Made by a program: the position numbers and the translations under genes | Part shown: positions 1 through 10,795 of the stretch, in pieces | Layout of the letters: each line of letters begins with the position of its first letter | How positions within the stretch are numbered: the first letter of the stretch is position 1 | The notes under the pieces: model-generated | Told to the model about the DNA's origin: nothing | The model's input: the letters and a program-made list of their open reading frames with translations, nothing else | Database searches by the model: none | Source of the DNA: Lineus longissimus | Taxonomy: Eukaryota > Nemertea > Pilidiophora > Heteronemertea > Lineidae | Length of the DNA stretch: 64,000 nucleotides | Direction of reading: 5' to 3' | Assembly (NCBI RefSeq): GCF_910592395.1 | Contig: NC_088313.1 | Span: 9,800,501 to 9,864,500, forward strand

Positions 1-1860
1 GATGATATCCTGAACAAGGCATCTATGGAAGCAAATCCAGAAAGAGACTTAACCTTTGAAGGGCACACTTATTACTCAGTGAAAAGTCAGTCCTGTGGGC
101 TGTTTTCCAATTCAAAATAAAAGTGTAACCTCTTTAAATTAGTCTCACAGACTGAACCATAACACTCAACAGCCAACCGTGCCCACATGATGTGAGCCGA
201 GAGCTGGGCTTAAAGATGAGCGAGTGGTGTACTACATTTTGAAAATTGTCTATCGTCTACGACATGTGACAGAACAGGATCTAGTGGACTTAATGATGAG
301 GTACTATCAAATAAGGTGTCCATCAATTGAATCATGAGGGCCTGTTGATTTACCCTCTTAGTCCTAGGCTATCGTTTTTGTCTTTTTTTACAGCCAACAG
401 TACAACCATGCACAGCGCAGTGTACAGACAGTACAGGATTGCAAACCAAAAACATGAGCATTGCTGCCTAACGAAACTGCAGTGGAATTCATACTACGAT
501 GTCATAATGTGACTTTCAAAATAATTTTTTTCACGGCCAATGACCAGACAGGGAGAAAACAAACGTAAATGGCGAGATTTGTTGCAAAATTGCCAACCAC
601 AACAACTCAGGGACCGTAGCCAAAATGGCCGACGGCGAATTCTCCGGTCGCTCGCGCAGTCCATAAACAAGCATCAATTTTACCAACTTTGGGTGCAAGC
701 TTGGTCATCAAAGTTACAGAACTGTTAGAAATACATCTAAACAACATAAATATACAGTTAAAAGTGCATAAAAATCCCGTTTCAACCTCCGGGCGCTACC
801 TTTTTTTCTCCGCCAGACTTCGGGCCCTACCGGTCGTTATTTAGTGCGACCGCCACCAGAGTGTTTATCAAGATCTTTCGCCGTTTTAATTGCGCGTTTT
901 AGGCAGATCAATCAATTATTACATGCATGCATTATATATCACCGAAATGATAATTGCGTAGGCTATTTGAAACTAAGTTCAGATATTATTTTCGATCTTT
1001 GAACTGAATTAAGGCGAGTGATTCTTGACACCCGGTCGACAAATCAGGACTTGCAAAATTCACGTGAGATCGCTTGCATCATCAGCACGTTTGAAAGCCG
1101 AATTTCACAAATTCCACAAATATTTATCACATACTATATGTATCACCACAAAGGTAACTCTCTAGACTATTTGAAACCAAGTTCAGATACTTATTTTCAC
1201 AAAAATTCGAAGCTATGCAAGCGATTTTTCAGTGGTAGAGATCGACGGAAACAAATTTCTCGCTCTAAAATGACATGAGACGAGCACCAACTTTCGCTAA
1301 TTCGTGCACAAAATTTCCGCAATATTATAAAAAACTATTGATAAATCTGAATTATATAGACTCTTTGCAGTACCTTCACAAATTTCAGGTACATGGTCAT
1401 GTTGATTAAAAGAGTATCAACCGATTGAACATGAGAAAGTTCACTCACCTTCATTGAAGCAGCGACTACCGCCATTTTTAAATGGTGGCATCTCTTCTAT
1501 CGATCGGCCAATCAGCAGCACTGCTTGCAAAAAGTTGAGCCACCGCCAAATTTGAAATCGCCAAAATTCAGTCAATGTGCCTGCAGCGCCAACTGGCGGT
1601 GAAAACTATATTAATTCCATTAAAAGTAAAAAATGAAAAAATATTAAAAAATATTCAGCCATATTTGAAATCAATATTTGCTCTGTGGACCGAGGTAAAA
1701 AGGGAAAGAAATCTAAACGCGAAATGACCTCATTCTCTTAATATAGGTCGGATCGCGCTGATTTTTCGTTTTTTGAGTTCACCTTGGGCAACTCCTAATT
1801 TACCACCGTCAACGAAGTGGCTGGGTCTTCCCGGTCAGAAATGTCCAATTTTGTCCACAG
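1..1860. other. no gene recognised
   Basis: Only short open frames occur here (the longest is about 86 codons) and none shows a known domain, a biased composition or a start context worth annotating. The DNA is AT-rich with scattered short tracts. I read it as non-coding repeat-derived or intergenic DNA. Confidence 0.6.
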
Positions 1861-1871
1861 ATGGGTCCCTA

Positions 1872-1889
1872 GATGGATGGATGGATGGA
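1872..1889. repeat. (GGAT)n microsatellite
   Basis: Four and a half tandem copies of GATG are visible directly. It lies just left of the palindrome at 1924-1952 and may belong to the same dispersed repeat. Confidence 0.8.
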
Positions 1890-1923
1890 TTGCAGGACGG
1901 ACACCATTTGAACAGCTATTCTA

Positions 1924-1952
1924 CTAGCTCCGCTGACTTTGTCAGCTGAGCT
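1924..1952. repeat. 29-bp imperfect palindrome
   Basis: Arms TAGCTCCGCTGAC and GTCAGCTGAGCTA pair at 12 of 13 positions around TTT. About 140 bp to the right is a GACGACGACGG-rich block (about 2088-2122) that is similar to the block at 4821-4866. This combination is typical of the termini of dispersed non-autonomous repeats in invertebrates, which is an inference from type rather than a family match. Confidence 0.6.
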
Positions 1953-2122
1953 AAAAAGGTAAAAAAACAATTTCCAATATGGCTGCCAGGAGCCAAGAAA
2001 GTAGGTCATATCGCGAAAAAGAAAAATAAGTCTCATCAAGTTTTAACCATCTAGCCCTAGCGGAGAAGAAACGTGCTCCATTAACGGACAACGACGACGA
2101 CGGACGCCACGGTGTCGTATAA

Positions 2123-3669
2123 CATGACATTGACAAGATCAATATTTTTTAATAGAGCGGTGTTGGTGAAGACTAGGTCTAACTTTGAATAAAAATCTGT
2201 AGTGTTTTTATGTGCTGTGTGAAATTAAATCCTCGTAGCATGTAGGTTTCTAATTTGGCATTGTAGTTTTCAGTATTGGCTATTGACTTCATGTTGAAAT
2301 CGCCCATGATGAGGTATCTTTCAGTTGGTTCATAGGTTGAAAGGCACTCTTGTAGTCTGTAGACCAGTTTTTGAAATGTGCAACTTGGTGCTGTGTAGAT
2401 TGCAATGACAAGGATCACTGTGTTGGAGTCTTCTGGATGGATGCAAATAGATATAGATTAAAAGTCATTGCTGGTAATAAATCGTCCATTAATCTTACAT
2501 CATTTTTCACATAAATCATTAGATTATGAGGTGGTCTTTGCATAGGGTTGGCAGTAACCTTGAAAGAAAGTCAAATCAAAAACCCGTATGACATGTGATG
2601 TATCCCTGCTAGGAGTACCTACTATGAAATTTTTATCAAAAACAAATCAGTAATAAGCGAGATATGGCACTATTCAATTTTTTTATTTTGGCCCCCTGGT
2701 GGCCAAGTTAAAAATCAGACCGGACCGGAAATCAGTGTCACAGGTCATCTCACCTAGGGGTGTGTTGACGATTTAAATATCCCGGTCCCGGAAGCCTGAA
2801 CAGCTCCTGACCTGTTGTACAGTTTAGATTAGGTGTTGACGATCTAAAGGTCAAGGTCACAAGGGCAAACGCTCTGATTGGTCGGTTTGCTGGCTTCGCT
2901 GAGAGAGAAATCAGGCGACACATAGAGAAGTCTTTGCAGAGAGAGGTTTGACTGTGTTGAAATTGAAGAAAACGCCCTAATTTTCGAATATAGATGCCTG
3001 AACGATAGAAGAAGATGACTGCTGTGCAATAGAAGAATAGAAGCGCAAGAGAAGAAAAGGGTGAAGTGCCGTATTTATAGAAAAATGAACTTTTAAACTT
3101 CGAAAAAACTTTATACGGTTGTGGCCGCCATTTTGACTTGAAGAACTCTGTAGTAAACAAAGTTAAAAAACCATGATATAAATTTATATTTAATCATAAT
3201 TACTTTGCAGGGGATCCCCTAAGTATATATAAAATCAGCTTACCTCTCGTCTGAACTTTGAAATGACTGATTTTAATATGTTAACGTCCATGTTTTAAAG
3301 ACTTTATCCATTGACTTGTTTAGTCTTTTAAATTACATGACGGATGTACATTATATAGTTCACCGTCTTTAATAGTTATACTGTTGGTGTCGGAGTAGAC
3401 GACTACACAGTTTGTTTATGTGTCTCACAACTGACTGATCAATCGAACCGAGCCAAAAGGTGTCGCCACTTAGATGTCGAAGCTGATCGTCGAGCTGTAG
3501 AGTCAAGTGCCAGAAGTTGGGGATCACGTCCATCTAGAGTCGCCATACATTTAGAATAGTTTCGTAGATGTCGCCATTATAGATGATAAAGTTGTTGGTT
3601 GCCTGATATAGGTGATACCTGTTGCAGTCCAGTTAGCCCGATGCCATTTGTGAATGTCTTCGCCGTATA
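2123..3669. repeat. non-coding DNA with one dispersed repeat copy
   Basis: The part at about 2555-2757 (CAAATCAAAAACCCGTATGA and following) is a diverged copy of the unit that is tandemly repeated at 4177-4870. The remainder shows nothing I can name. Minus-strand open frames near 2750-3160 read low-complexity Phe/Ser/Tyr-rich peptides without domain features. Confidence 0.5.
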
Positions 3670-3675
3670 TATCAA

Positions 3676-3762
3676 TTTCGTAGAAGTCGTTGTCGTAGAT
3701 GTCGCCGCTGTAGATGTCATTGCTATAGATGTCGCTGCCATAGATGTCGCTGATATAACGGG
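3676..3762. repeat. 18-bp degenerate minisatellite
   Basis: Units of the form TAGATGTCGCTGCTA recur about five times, and looser copies extend left to about 3470. One forward frame reads a Val-Asp-Val-Ala repeat, explained by the unit length being a multiple of three rather than by a gene. Confidence 0.65.
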
Positions 3763-4176
3763 TGTGAAGCCAGATGTGGTCAGTCGTTGAAGGTTGTTAG
3801 TTCACAAATTACATGAATTATATTCCAGTTTGAACTTTAGTTCGTTAGTCACACTGGTATTAAATAATTGTAATTTTAAGCTTTAAAAGCTTGTTAGTTA
3901 ATATTAAACAATTATAGTGCTATATAGTCTAAAAGCACTTAAAGTATTAATATAAAACTAATACCTATACGGCATATCGAATTAAGACTTAAACTTTACA
4001 CTGCCCCTTCCGAGGAGAACCGAAGTTTTATATCAGAGGATAGCCTGCGGACTCGTACCAACACAGAAGGTTCAAGATTCAAGAAAATTCCTGCAAGCGG
4101 GTAAGCTTGATAGCATTTAGCTAGAGTTAATAGAATACAGTCCATAACGTCGGAACAAGGGGGTCTTGTGTACCAA

Positions 4177-4870
4177 GTTTAAAGTTCATAGCTTTAATGG
4201 TTAAGAAACGTGCCCTAGTTACACACAAACGGCCAATTCACACCATTTGACCTCTGTAACCTTGAAAATTACGTCAAATCAAAAACCCGTAGGATATGTG
4301 ATGTATCCTTGCTCTGAGTACCTACAATCAAAATAAAATTAAAAACAAGTATTAAGTATTACTATTGAGCAAGATTATTGCACTTTTGGCCAAGTCGAGA
4401 ATCAGATCAGACCGAAATTTGGTCTCGGAGGTTATATGATGTAGGCAGTCATGTGAAACAAATTTCAAGTTCATAGCTTTATCGGTTAAGAAACGTGCCA
4501 TAGTAACACTCAAACGGACAATTTACGCCATTTGACCTCTGTGGCCTTGAAAATTAGGTCAAATCAAAAACCCGTATGATATGTGATGTACCCTTACTAG
4601 GAAAACCTACCATAAAAATTTTATCGAAAACGAGTCGCCTATAAGAGAGATATCACACTTTTAAGGTTTCCACTTCTGGCCCCTGGTGGCCAAGTCAAGA
4701 ATCAGATCGGACCGAAATTTATTGTCAGTGGTCACCTGACCTGGGACTGGGGGGGGGGTCCTGTGTACAAAGTTCATAGCCCCAGCGGTTAAGAAACGTG
4801 CCACTGTTTTTTTGAAACAGGATACGACGACGACGACGGACGACGGACCCTGCGGTGTTGTATAGAGTCC
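4177..4870. repeat. tandem repeat, unit about 290-300 bp
   Basis: The phrase GGTTAAGAAACGTGCC recurs at about 4199, 4488 and 4787. In the two complete units it is followed by the CAAATCAAAAACCCGTA block at about 4272 and 4560. The array ends in an ACGACGACGACGG block (4821-4866) also present at about 2090, so this is probably the terminus of a transposable repeat. No coding capacity was seen. Confidence 0.65.
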
Positions 4871-5031
4871 CCTACGGTGAGCCAAAAATGTGCACAACAC
4901 TGTCAAACCAGTTTTGGAAAATTCCCCCGAGCATTTTGCTTGTAAGCAGCAATTATATCCAGCCCCTGTACATTTCCCTGTGCATCATATGTGTACATTA
5001 ACAGCTTCATCGGATCTCTTTTTTAAGATTG

Positions 5032-5162
5032 TCAATGTTTTAATTTTGAGTTAGATCCAAAATATTGTTACCTTAGACAAAGTTTTCACCATTTTCTCCA
5101 AATGATATCATCAGGTCTGATGATTTCCAGTAGATGGCAGCACTGGAAATCTGAAGTTCTGG
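5032..5162. repeat. left inverted terminal repeat of the Penelope-like element
   Basis: It is the reverse complement of 7638-7768 with about five differences, seen by direct comparison. It overlaps the first codons of the reverse-transcriptase frame. Inverted or partial terminal repeats are a known feature of Penelope-like elements. Confidence 0.9.
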
Positions 5163-6069
5163 CTCTCATTGTAGCTGCCGAGGAAGCTTGCAAGTTGGTT
5201 CCCCCGGGTTTAGCACACGAACTCAGACCTAAACTGAGCAGTATCATCAGCTCAGCCAAACCTCCGACCCCGAACATCAGCAAGGAGGAAATGTTAGCAT
5301 TGCAAACCTTATCCAAGGAGGATGACATTCTGATCATGCCTGCCGACAAGGGGAGATCCACTGTAGTTTTAGACAAGGAAGAGTACACGCGCAAAGTAGG
5401 TAATCCTTTCCGGCCAATTGTTGACTACACAGGTTCAATTGGTTACAACCTGTCACGCAGCCTTGCAGATCTTTTGGCGCCAATCACTCAAAAAAACCAT
5501 CCACCACGTAGAGAACTCCAAAGCACTCGTCACCGAACTGAAGGAAGTACAACTCACAGATGAAGAGACTTTCGTATCTTTTGATGTGGTATCCCTCTTT
5601 ACGAACACCCCCACAAGACAAGGCCTTGGAGGTGATTCGCTCGAGACTCGAGGGGGACTCGCATTTGAAGGAAAGAACTTTGCTAGCAGTTGACGATATC
5701 ATGCAACTGTTGGATTTCGTGCTGTCCACGACATACTTCAAATTCGATGGTCAATTGTAGTTGTACCAACAAAAATTCAGAACAGCTATGGGCAGCCCGG
5801 TTTCGCCTATAGTAGCCAACCTACACATGGAACACTTAGAGCAAACAGCCATTGCCACAGCCCCGACACAGTTTAAGCCAAGATTCTGGAAAAGGTATGT
5901 CGATGATGTACTATCGGTCATCCCCACAGGAACGGCCCAGGCACTCAACGACCACCTGAACAATATAGATGAGACGGGTAACATCAAGTTTACCAACGAA
6001 GCGATGGAAGACAACAGCATCCCATTCCTGGACACACGGGTGATTAAGAAACAAGATGGTACTTTAAAG
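5102..6069 (+). pseudogene. reverse transcriptase of Penelope-like element, broken (5' part)
   Basis: This would be the RNA-dependent DNA polymerase that copies the element at its target site. The fingers block reads VGNPFRPIVDY. It is followed, after a frameshift near 5495, by the palm motif A region FVSFDVVSLFTNTP. A second frameshift lies near 5612 and a TAG stop is at 5758-5760. The frame then resumes with MGSPVSPIVANL and the catalytic YVDD (codons at 5896-5907), and ends at GTL, where foreign DNA interrupts it. The homologous protein resumes at about 6790. The catalytic aspartates are still present, but the reading frame is not continuous. The family call rests on these motifs and on the downstream GIY-YIG domain. 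Confidence 0.88.
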
Positions 6070-6781
6070 GGAAGGGCCCGCCAAAAAATGGGGAGTTTTG
6101 GACGGCCCGGTCAAAACCTTAGGCGGGAATAAGGTTTCATTGATAAATATAAGGAGTTTCAAGGCCCCCAAATTACTTGTAAGGTTCAATAGATACTGGC
6201 CTTTCATTGGTTTACCGTTTGCGTATCATTTACATACTCTCATCTTGAAAAATATGACAATATTTACGACAGCTAGGTCACTTGGCTGGAATGGCCCCAT
6301 CTCCTCTTCACTCATGTTCATTGCCGGCAATTCTGGCAAATATCTTGAGTCGTCATGGTTGTCAAACAAGTCTTGGATAATATGCTGCTCCATTTCTTCT
6401 GTACTGTTCGGATCAGGGGCCTCGCTCTCCACCGGCCCAGAATCCACCGGCGACTCGAAATATTTTCCATTTTCTCCTCTCTCCAACTCACCACTATCGC
6501 TATTGACTGCGTAACATACACTAACATTCTTTCGCTATCATTGCTAACTTCATTTACTGGAACACTGGCCTCTTTGTAGCTGATTATGTAACCCATAGTG
6601 GAAACACCTGACAGCGCCGCCCGGCATGATACACGTGCTACTGGCATATTTATAACTAGTAAATAAGGTTGTAAAAATATGTAAATGAGATGCCGTATAT
6701 GGAAACCATGACGTCACTAAGCAGTGCTTATTTCTGCTACGGGTGGCGCTGTTGCTTGCTTCTGGAGGCGCTATTCAACCT
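6070..6781. mobile_element. 712-bp insertion with 8-bp target duplication inside the Penelope-like element
   Basis: CTTTAAAG occurs on both sides (6062-6069 and 6782-6789), and the reverse-transcriptase homology is interrupted exactly there. An 8-bp duplication fits hAT or P-type DNA transposons. The termini show only weak inverted similarity (GGGCCCGCCA at left versus AGCGCCTCCA on the right complement), so the superfamily is not settled. The minus strand (about 6647-6226) holds overlapping open frames rich in Glu, Asp, Ser and Pro with a good splice-donor-like GTGAGT. It may be captured or internal coding sequence of an autonomous parent. Confidence 0.7.
6226..6486 (-). other. acidic open frame inside the 712-bp insertion, unrecognised
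   Basis: An 86-codon frame on the strand opposite to the host element reads an acidic, Pro/Ser/Glu-rich peptide containing EEMEQHIIQDLFDNHDD. It looks more protein-like in composition than the surrounding frames. A second frame overlaps it upstream (to 6647), with a splice-donor-like site near the overlap. I do not recognise a family. It could be an exon-derived remnant of a transposase gene or a chance frame. Confidence 0.3.
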
Positions 6782-6789
6782 CTTTAAAG

Positions 6790-7083
6790 ACAGTAGTGTA
6801 CAGAAAAAAGACTCACACGAATCAGTATTTGAATTTTGAATCCCACCACCCTGTAGTACACAAACTAGGTGTTGTTAGAACTTTGTTGGACAAAGTGGAT
6901 ACTGTGGTGACAGAAGACCAGAACAAAGAAGAAAAACGAGAAATTGTAAGAGACGCACTCAGCAAGTGTGGCTATCCTAACTGGACGATCCAGGAAACCA
7001 ACAAGAGGATAGAGTTGAAGGCCGCCCAGGGCAAGAACAAGCCAAGAAGCCCGGGGAATCCCAAGAGAAGAGCAGGTGAATGG
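6790..7083 (+). pseudogene. Penelope-like RT thumb/linker segment
   Basis: The frame resumes immediately after the right copy of the 8-bp duplication with VYRKKTHTNQYLNF. That motif normally follows the palm and thumb in Penelope-like reverse transcriptases, and the segment continues with a charged linker to about 7080. It is one reading frame off from the endonuclease that follows, so a frameshift lies near 7080. The continuity across the insertion is the strongest evidence that 6070-6781 is foreign. Confidence 0.8.
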
Positions 7084-7634
7084 TTGTCGTGCCCTACATT
7101 AAGGGTATGGCAGAAAGATTGGCCAGAACACTGAAATCTTACAACATCTCAACAGCTTTCAGGCCACACAAAACCATCAGGAACATTCTAGTGCATCCTA
7201 AAGACGAAATTAGCAGGGATGACACAACAGGTTGTGTCTACCGCATTGACTGTGAGAATTGTGATAGTGCGTACATCGGGGAAACCGCCAGGAAATTTGG
7301 TACTAGACTCAAGGAACATAAAACAGATGTCACCTTGCACTGCAAGGGAGTCAGCACCCGAGCCACCCTGGCCTCCACATCAGGTGACCACCACAAGTCG
7401 GCCATCACAGATCATATGGTAGATAATAACCACGTTCCGAATTGGCAAGACGCCAAAATTGTTGCCAAGGAGGATAAACTGAGACGTCGACAGATTCGAG
7501 AAGCATTGGCAATCAGACGGAACACAACATCGATGAACAGAGACGATGGGGCATACCACCTCTCCCACGTATTTGACAGCCTTATCAAGCCCAGGACCCA
7601 CACGGGGGACCCTAGGCGGGGGCCCCAGAAGTAA
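7080..7634 (+). CDS. GIY-YIG endonuclease domain of the Penelope-like element
   Basis: The domain nicks DNA to give the primer for target-primed reverse transcription. The frame of 184 codons shows the family signature in order: VYRIDC (about 7234), then AYIGET (about 7269) with the catalytic-type tyrosine and glycine, then R-x6-EH on the following helix. A basic, Arg/Lys-rich helix and a conserved-looking carboxy region follow. The cysteines around the first strand (CENCDSAY) match the zinc-finger-like CCHH arrangement known in Penelope-like endonucleases. This part of the element is unbroken, but it is joined to the polymerase by a frameshift near 7080. The stop overlaps the start of the right terminal repeat. 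Confidence 0.85.
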   Translation: MVVVPYIKGMAERLARTLKSYNISTAFRPHKTIRNILVHPKDEISRDDTTGCVYRIDCENCDSAYIGETARKFGTRLKEHKTDVTLHCKGVSTRATLASTSGDHHKSAITDHMVDNNHVPNWQDAKIVAKEDKLRRRQIREALAIRRNTTSMNRDDGAYHLSHVFDSLIKPRTHTGDPRRGPQK

Positions 7635-7637
7635 CAA

Positions 7638-7768
7638 CCAGAACTTCAGATTTCCAATGCTGCCATCTACCGGAAATCATCAGACCTGATGATGTCATTT
7701 GGAGAAAATGGTGAAAACTTTGTCTGAGGTAACAATATTTTGGATCTAACTCAAAATTAAAACATTGA
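7638..7768. repeat. right inverted terminal repeat of the Penelope-like element
   Basis: It is the reverse complement of 5032-5162 (CCAGAACTTCAGATTTCCA and onward). It begins directly after the endonuclease stop. Confidence 0.9.
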
Positions 7769-9114
7769 GAATACTTTCTAAAAGGGTGCAAATGATGGGG
7801 TCCAAAATCTGGGGTCAGCTTCAGAATAGATCAAACAGGTGGTAGCCCAGGGTGGGTAGTGAGCGTGTCCTTCAGTTAAGTCCTTTACTAAAGATTTAGG
7901 GGTATCCGAATTTGGATATGGGGTATCTTAATTCTGATAGGGTATCTGAATTCCGATACGTATCCGAATTCTAACATTTCATGAACTTAATTCTAGGCTA
8001 GCACATGGAGACTATGAATAGCGCCATGGAAACCAGAAGAAAACGCCCACGAAAACGTCATCAGCAATGTCTGATCTGTCAAATATCACGTTCTGATCAC
8101 GCCATCGATATGAAATATTCATAAGCTAGAGAGTTAAACATCTGAACTATTTTTACAATTCAAACGAGTATTTTTGGAGAAAATCATGATTAAAATGACC
8201 TACCGTGGTCTTCAGGAAATCGAAAAATTTACATGTTTGGTTCCTCAACTATCTGCTAGGAGCACCAAAACGACACGCCACTACAGAAAGAGCCAGCGGT
8301 TTTCACTGGTCGGTAAAATTTGTGCACGAATTAACAGAGAGGCCAATCACATTGGTCGATACAACAAGTGTTCGGCAATCTTCGCCAATGTTCGTTTTCT
8401 CTTCCGGATTGAAGGGAGGACACTTTACTATGACAGTGAGAGTGAGGTCAGGAGTCCAGAATATGATCAATGTGGTGGGAAAGGCTGTCGCATGGCATGC
8501 ATGGCAGCCCCAATACAGGAGAAATGTGAAAGTGGCGTTTTGGGGTCGGACGAGGGGTCTCTCACTTCAAATCTGCCTACCTTTTCTTTTTTACTCTTCT
8601 CGTACACTTTCCTGGCTTATCCCATTGTTAAGCCGATAATCCCGCTAACTAGGCTTCAGGGGCCTGTGATCAGATTTAAGTGTAAATTTGTAGCTTTTGA
8701 GATGCTTTTGTTTAATAAAAGTGTTTTTAGCCTGTTAACAAGAACAACACAGCAACCCAGTCAGTAAACAAGGCAATATATCTCGCTAAGACGCTATATT
8801 TATTCACGCCGTGCTCCGGTCTCACTGTACAGTTTTACACCGGTCTCATTGAACAGATATCAGCAGTTCAGTATACCACAGTGTACTTTTACTAATTTTT
8901 GTGAATAATGACATTTTTGAGCAGGAGCTTTTGGAGCATGCAGGCGGTGCACAGTGAGTTGATATCTATAACGTATCAGAGTATGGTAAAAAAGTGTGGA
9001 AGGTTCGTCGGCTTGACTCTGGAATGGTGAAATTTGAGTGACTTCAAGTTCAACAGGCAGACAGGGGTATTAATAAATAGAGAAACAAAGAAATCGAGAA
9101 CTTCCCATATCGAG
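7769..9114. other. no gene recognised
   Basis: A short block of GTATC-GAATTC-like degenerate repeats lies at about 7905-7975. Two overlapping plus-strand frames (8174-8767, 197 codons, and 8205-8639, 144 codons) show no recognisable domain or signal. The DNA also lacks a plausible promoter or splice context, so I do not call a gene here. A possible AATAAA site at about 8713 is not informative on its own. Confidence 0.5.
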
Positions 9115-9985
9115 TACCGTATTTTGCTGCGTATAAGGCGCAGCTTTTTGACCCAAGAAAGCCCTAAAATCGGGGGGTGCGCGTTATATGAAGGTGCGTG
9201 TTATCTATGGCCTAGCCCTAGGAAGCCACCGAATGATCACAAGATTTTTTCCATCAACTCATTTCTTTTGACGGCTTTTTTGGCTCGCAACCAAGTCGGC
9301 GCATTTTTTATTTTTGCACGAAAGAAAAATCGGGAATATCGATGCACTTTGCATAGTTCACCGATGCTAACTCGCCTGTTCTGTACGCAATACATATTAG
9401 AATCCTCATTATCATTTCAGTTACTTCTATAAATGTTTTTGAGGGTTCTTAGCGGCAATATTCAGAGCGTAGATGCGAGATAAATCCAAATCGATAAATC
9501 AGCTGATCGTGTGCCGCCATGATTTAACATCAAAGCGAGGCATACCGCCAACCACGTGTCAACACACGAAATTGTAGTTGAGCACAACACAGTTTTTCTC
9601 TCAATGAGAAAAGCTTTATCGGTTATATCCAGTAGGAGCAAGACTACCGCTGTAGTGAGATAAGAAAGAGGAACGCAGTACAAATGTATCGGCTTTATTA
9701 GCAACTAGTATACAAGTATGTGATGCAGGGTCGGAGGTGTGTATGACCACTTTCCCTCTTCATTGTTACAACAGTCCTTTTCAACTGAAAAAGAAATAGG
9801 AAGTTAAATTTAAAAACCGGCAAAAATTGTTTATGGCCCAGTATACCCGGTACATTGTGTATACCTGTAGTATGTAAAATGTACTGCGTGTTATACGTAG
9901 GTGCGCCTTATGTCTGGATTTTGTATACGGACTCAATGGGTGCGCTTTATACCCCGGTGCGTTTTATACGCAGCAAAATACGGTA
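9115..9985. mobile_element. TIR element (MITE-like), 871 bp with TA ends
   Basis: The ends match as inverted repeats for at least 21 bp (TACCGTATTTTGCTGCGTATA). Imperfect subterminal GGCGCA / GTGCGCCTTATA motifs occur on both sides. TA at both outer edges would fit a Tc1/mariner-pogo type TA duplication. The interior (9140-9880) has no transposase motif. The plus frame 9034-9432 crosses the left end and is not a gene. Non-autonomous status and superfamily are inferred. Confidence 0.72.
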
Positions 9986-10092
9986 GTTAGGCCTTAAAAC
10001 CTATAATGTACAGCGTGAAAATAGACTAATATGCTAGCCTGGTTTCTTTCTCAAAGCACCGATGTACACCTGGCACGGCGAAGTTGCGGTGT
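9986..10092. other. short spacer, no feature seen
   Basis: Unique-looking DNA between the TIR element and the left minisatellite. The last 20 bases (around GTTGCGGTGTATTCC) are loosely mirrored beyond the right minisatellite. Confidence 0.4.
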
Positions 10093-10251
10093 ATTCCTGT
10101 TTCGCCTATTCCTGTTCCACCTATTCCTGTTCCGCCTATTCCTGTTTCGCCTAATTCCTGTTTCGCCTAATTCCTGTTTCGCCTATTCCTGTTTCGCCTA
10201 ATTCCTGTTTCGCCTATTCCTGTTTCGCCTAATTCCTGTTTCGCCTATTCA
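10093..10251. repeat. 15-16-bp minisatellite, about 11 units (forward array)
   Basis: The unit is ATTCCTGTTTCGCCT, some copies with an extra A. The array has its reverse complement at 10796-10971. Head-to-tail units touch each other without spacers, so this is not CRISPR. Confidence 0.9.
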
Positions 10252-10795
10252 AATGTATTGCTAACCTCCCCACAGACGTAGGAATATGAACCGTCCCTTA
10301 CTATAGTGTTAAAGGCTATCATTAAGAATAAAGTCTGAAATAATGGATTTAGCGACATGTCAATTCTAGTATTATTCGGAATAACTTTGGAAAATTATAC
10401 ATAGCTTACATAGGCTCATGTTTTAGCTTATTTTAAAAGGCAAGATATAAAATAGTAAGAAAGTTTTACCCTATCATTAGATTTGAGAAAGGTTTCCTGT
10501 TTTTATAAAATAAACGACTGCTATACTCCACTTAATCTATTAGTTTTTACTGTGTGTCAGTATGGTCCTATGGTCCTATGGTCAAATAAGTCCCGGTCTG
10601 TCCCCGCTTTCAAGGTGACTCTTTCAAAACGGTCATGGCATGGTTTGTTAACAAAGTTGATGGCATTTGATTAGTCAAATTGTCATCACATCGTTAACAT
10701 CATCCAATTGTCCCCTCACATTTTCCCCATAAAATGGACATGCATCCCTAAGGTTCCCCGTGGGAGAGTCGATTTATTGTAGGGGTACTGGAAAG
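10252..10795. other. 544-bp spacer between inverted minisatellites
   Basis: No domain-bearing frame is visible. The sequence next to the arrays is not itself inverted, so the symmetry is confined to the repeat arrays and a short outer stretch. Confidence 0.5.

Larger units (their letters stand above)
5032..7768 (+). mobile_element. Penelope-like retroelement, degenerate, with inverted terminal repeats
   Basis: The element has a reverse transcriptase followed by a GIY-YIG endonuclease on the plus strand, the domain order that defines endonuclease-bearing Penelope-like elements. Both ends carry the same ~131-bp sequence in inverted orientation (5032-5162 and 7638-7768), with only a few mismatches. 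The coding region is broken by at least three frameshifts, one stop and a 712-bp foreign insertion (6070-6781), so it cannot be active. The whole copy is 2.74 kb, or about 2.0 kb without the insertion. Confidence 0.88.

Noticed and set aside
3599-3790. small Val/Asp-rich protein
   Set aside because: It is created by an 18-bp tandem repeat, and there is no conserved context.
8174-8767. 197-codon plus-strand gene
   Set aside because: No domain or compositional bias was seen, and a second overlapping frame of similar quality exists at 8205-8639.
9034-9432. 132-codon plus-strand gene
   Set aside because: It crosses the left end of a TIR element and reads its non-coding sequence.
10093-10251. 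CRISPR-like array of short repeats
   Set aside because: Units touch head to tail without spacers, the host is an animal-type genome, and a mirrored array follows. It is a minisatellite.
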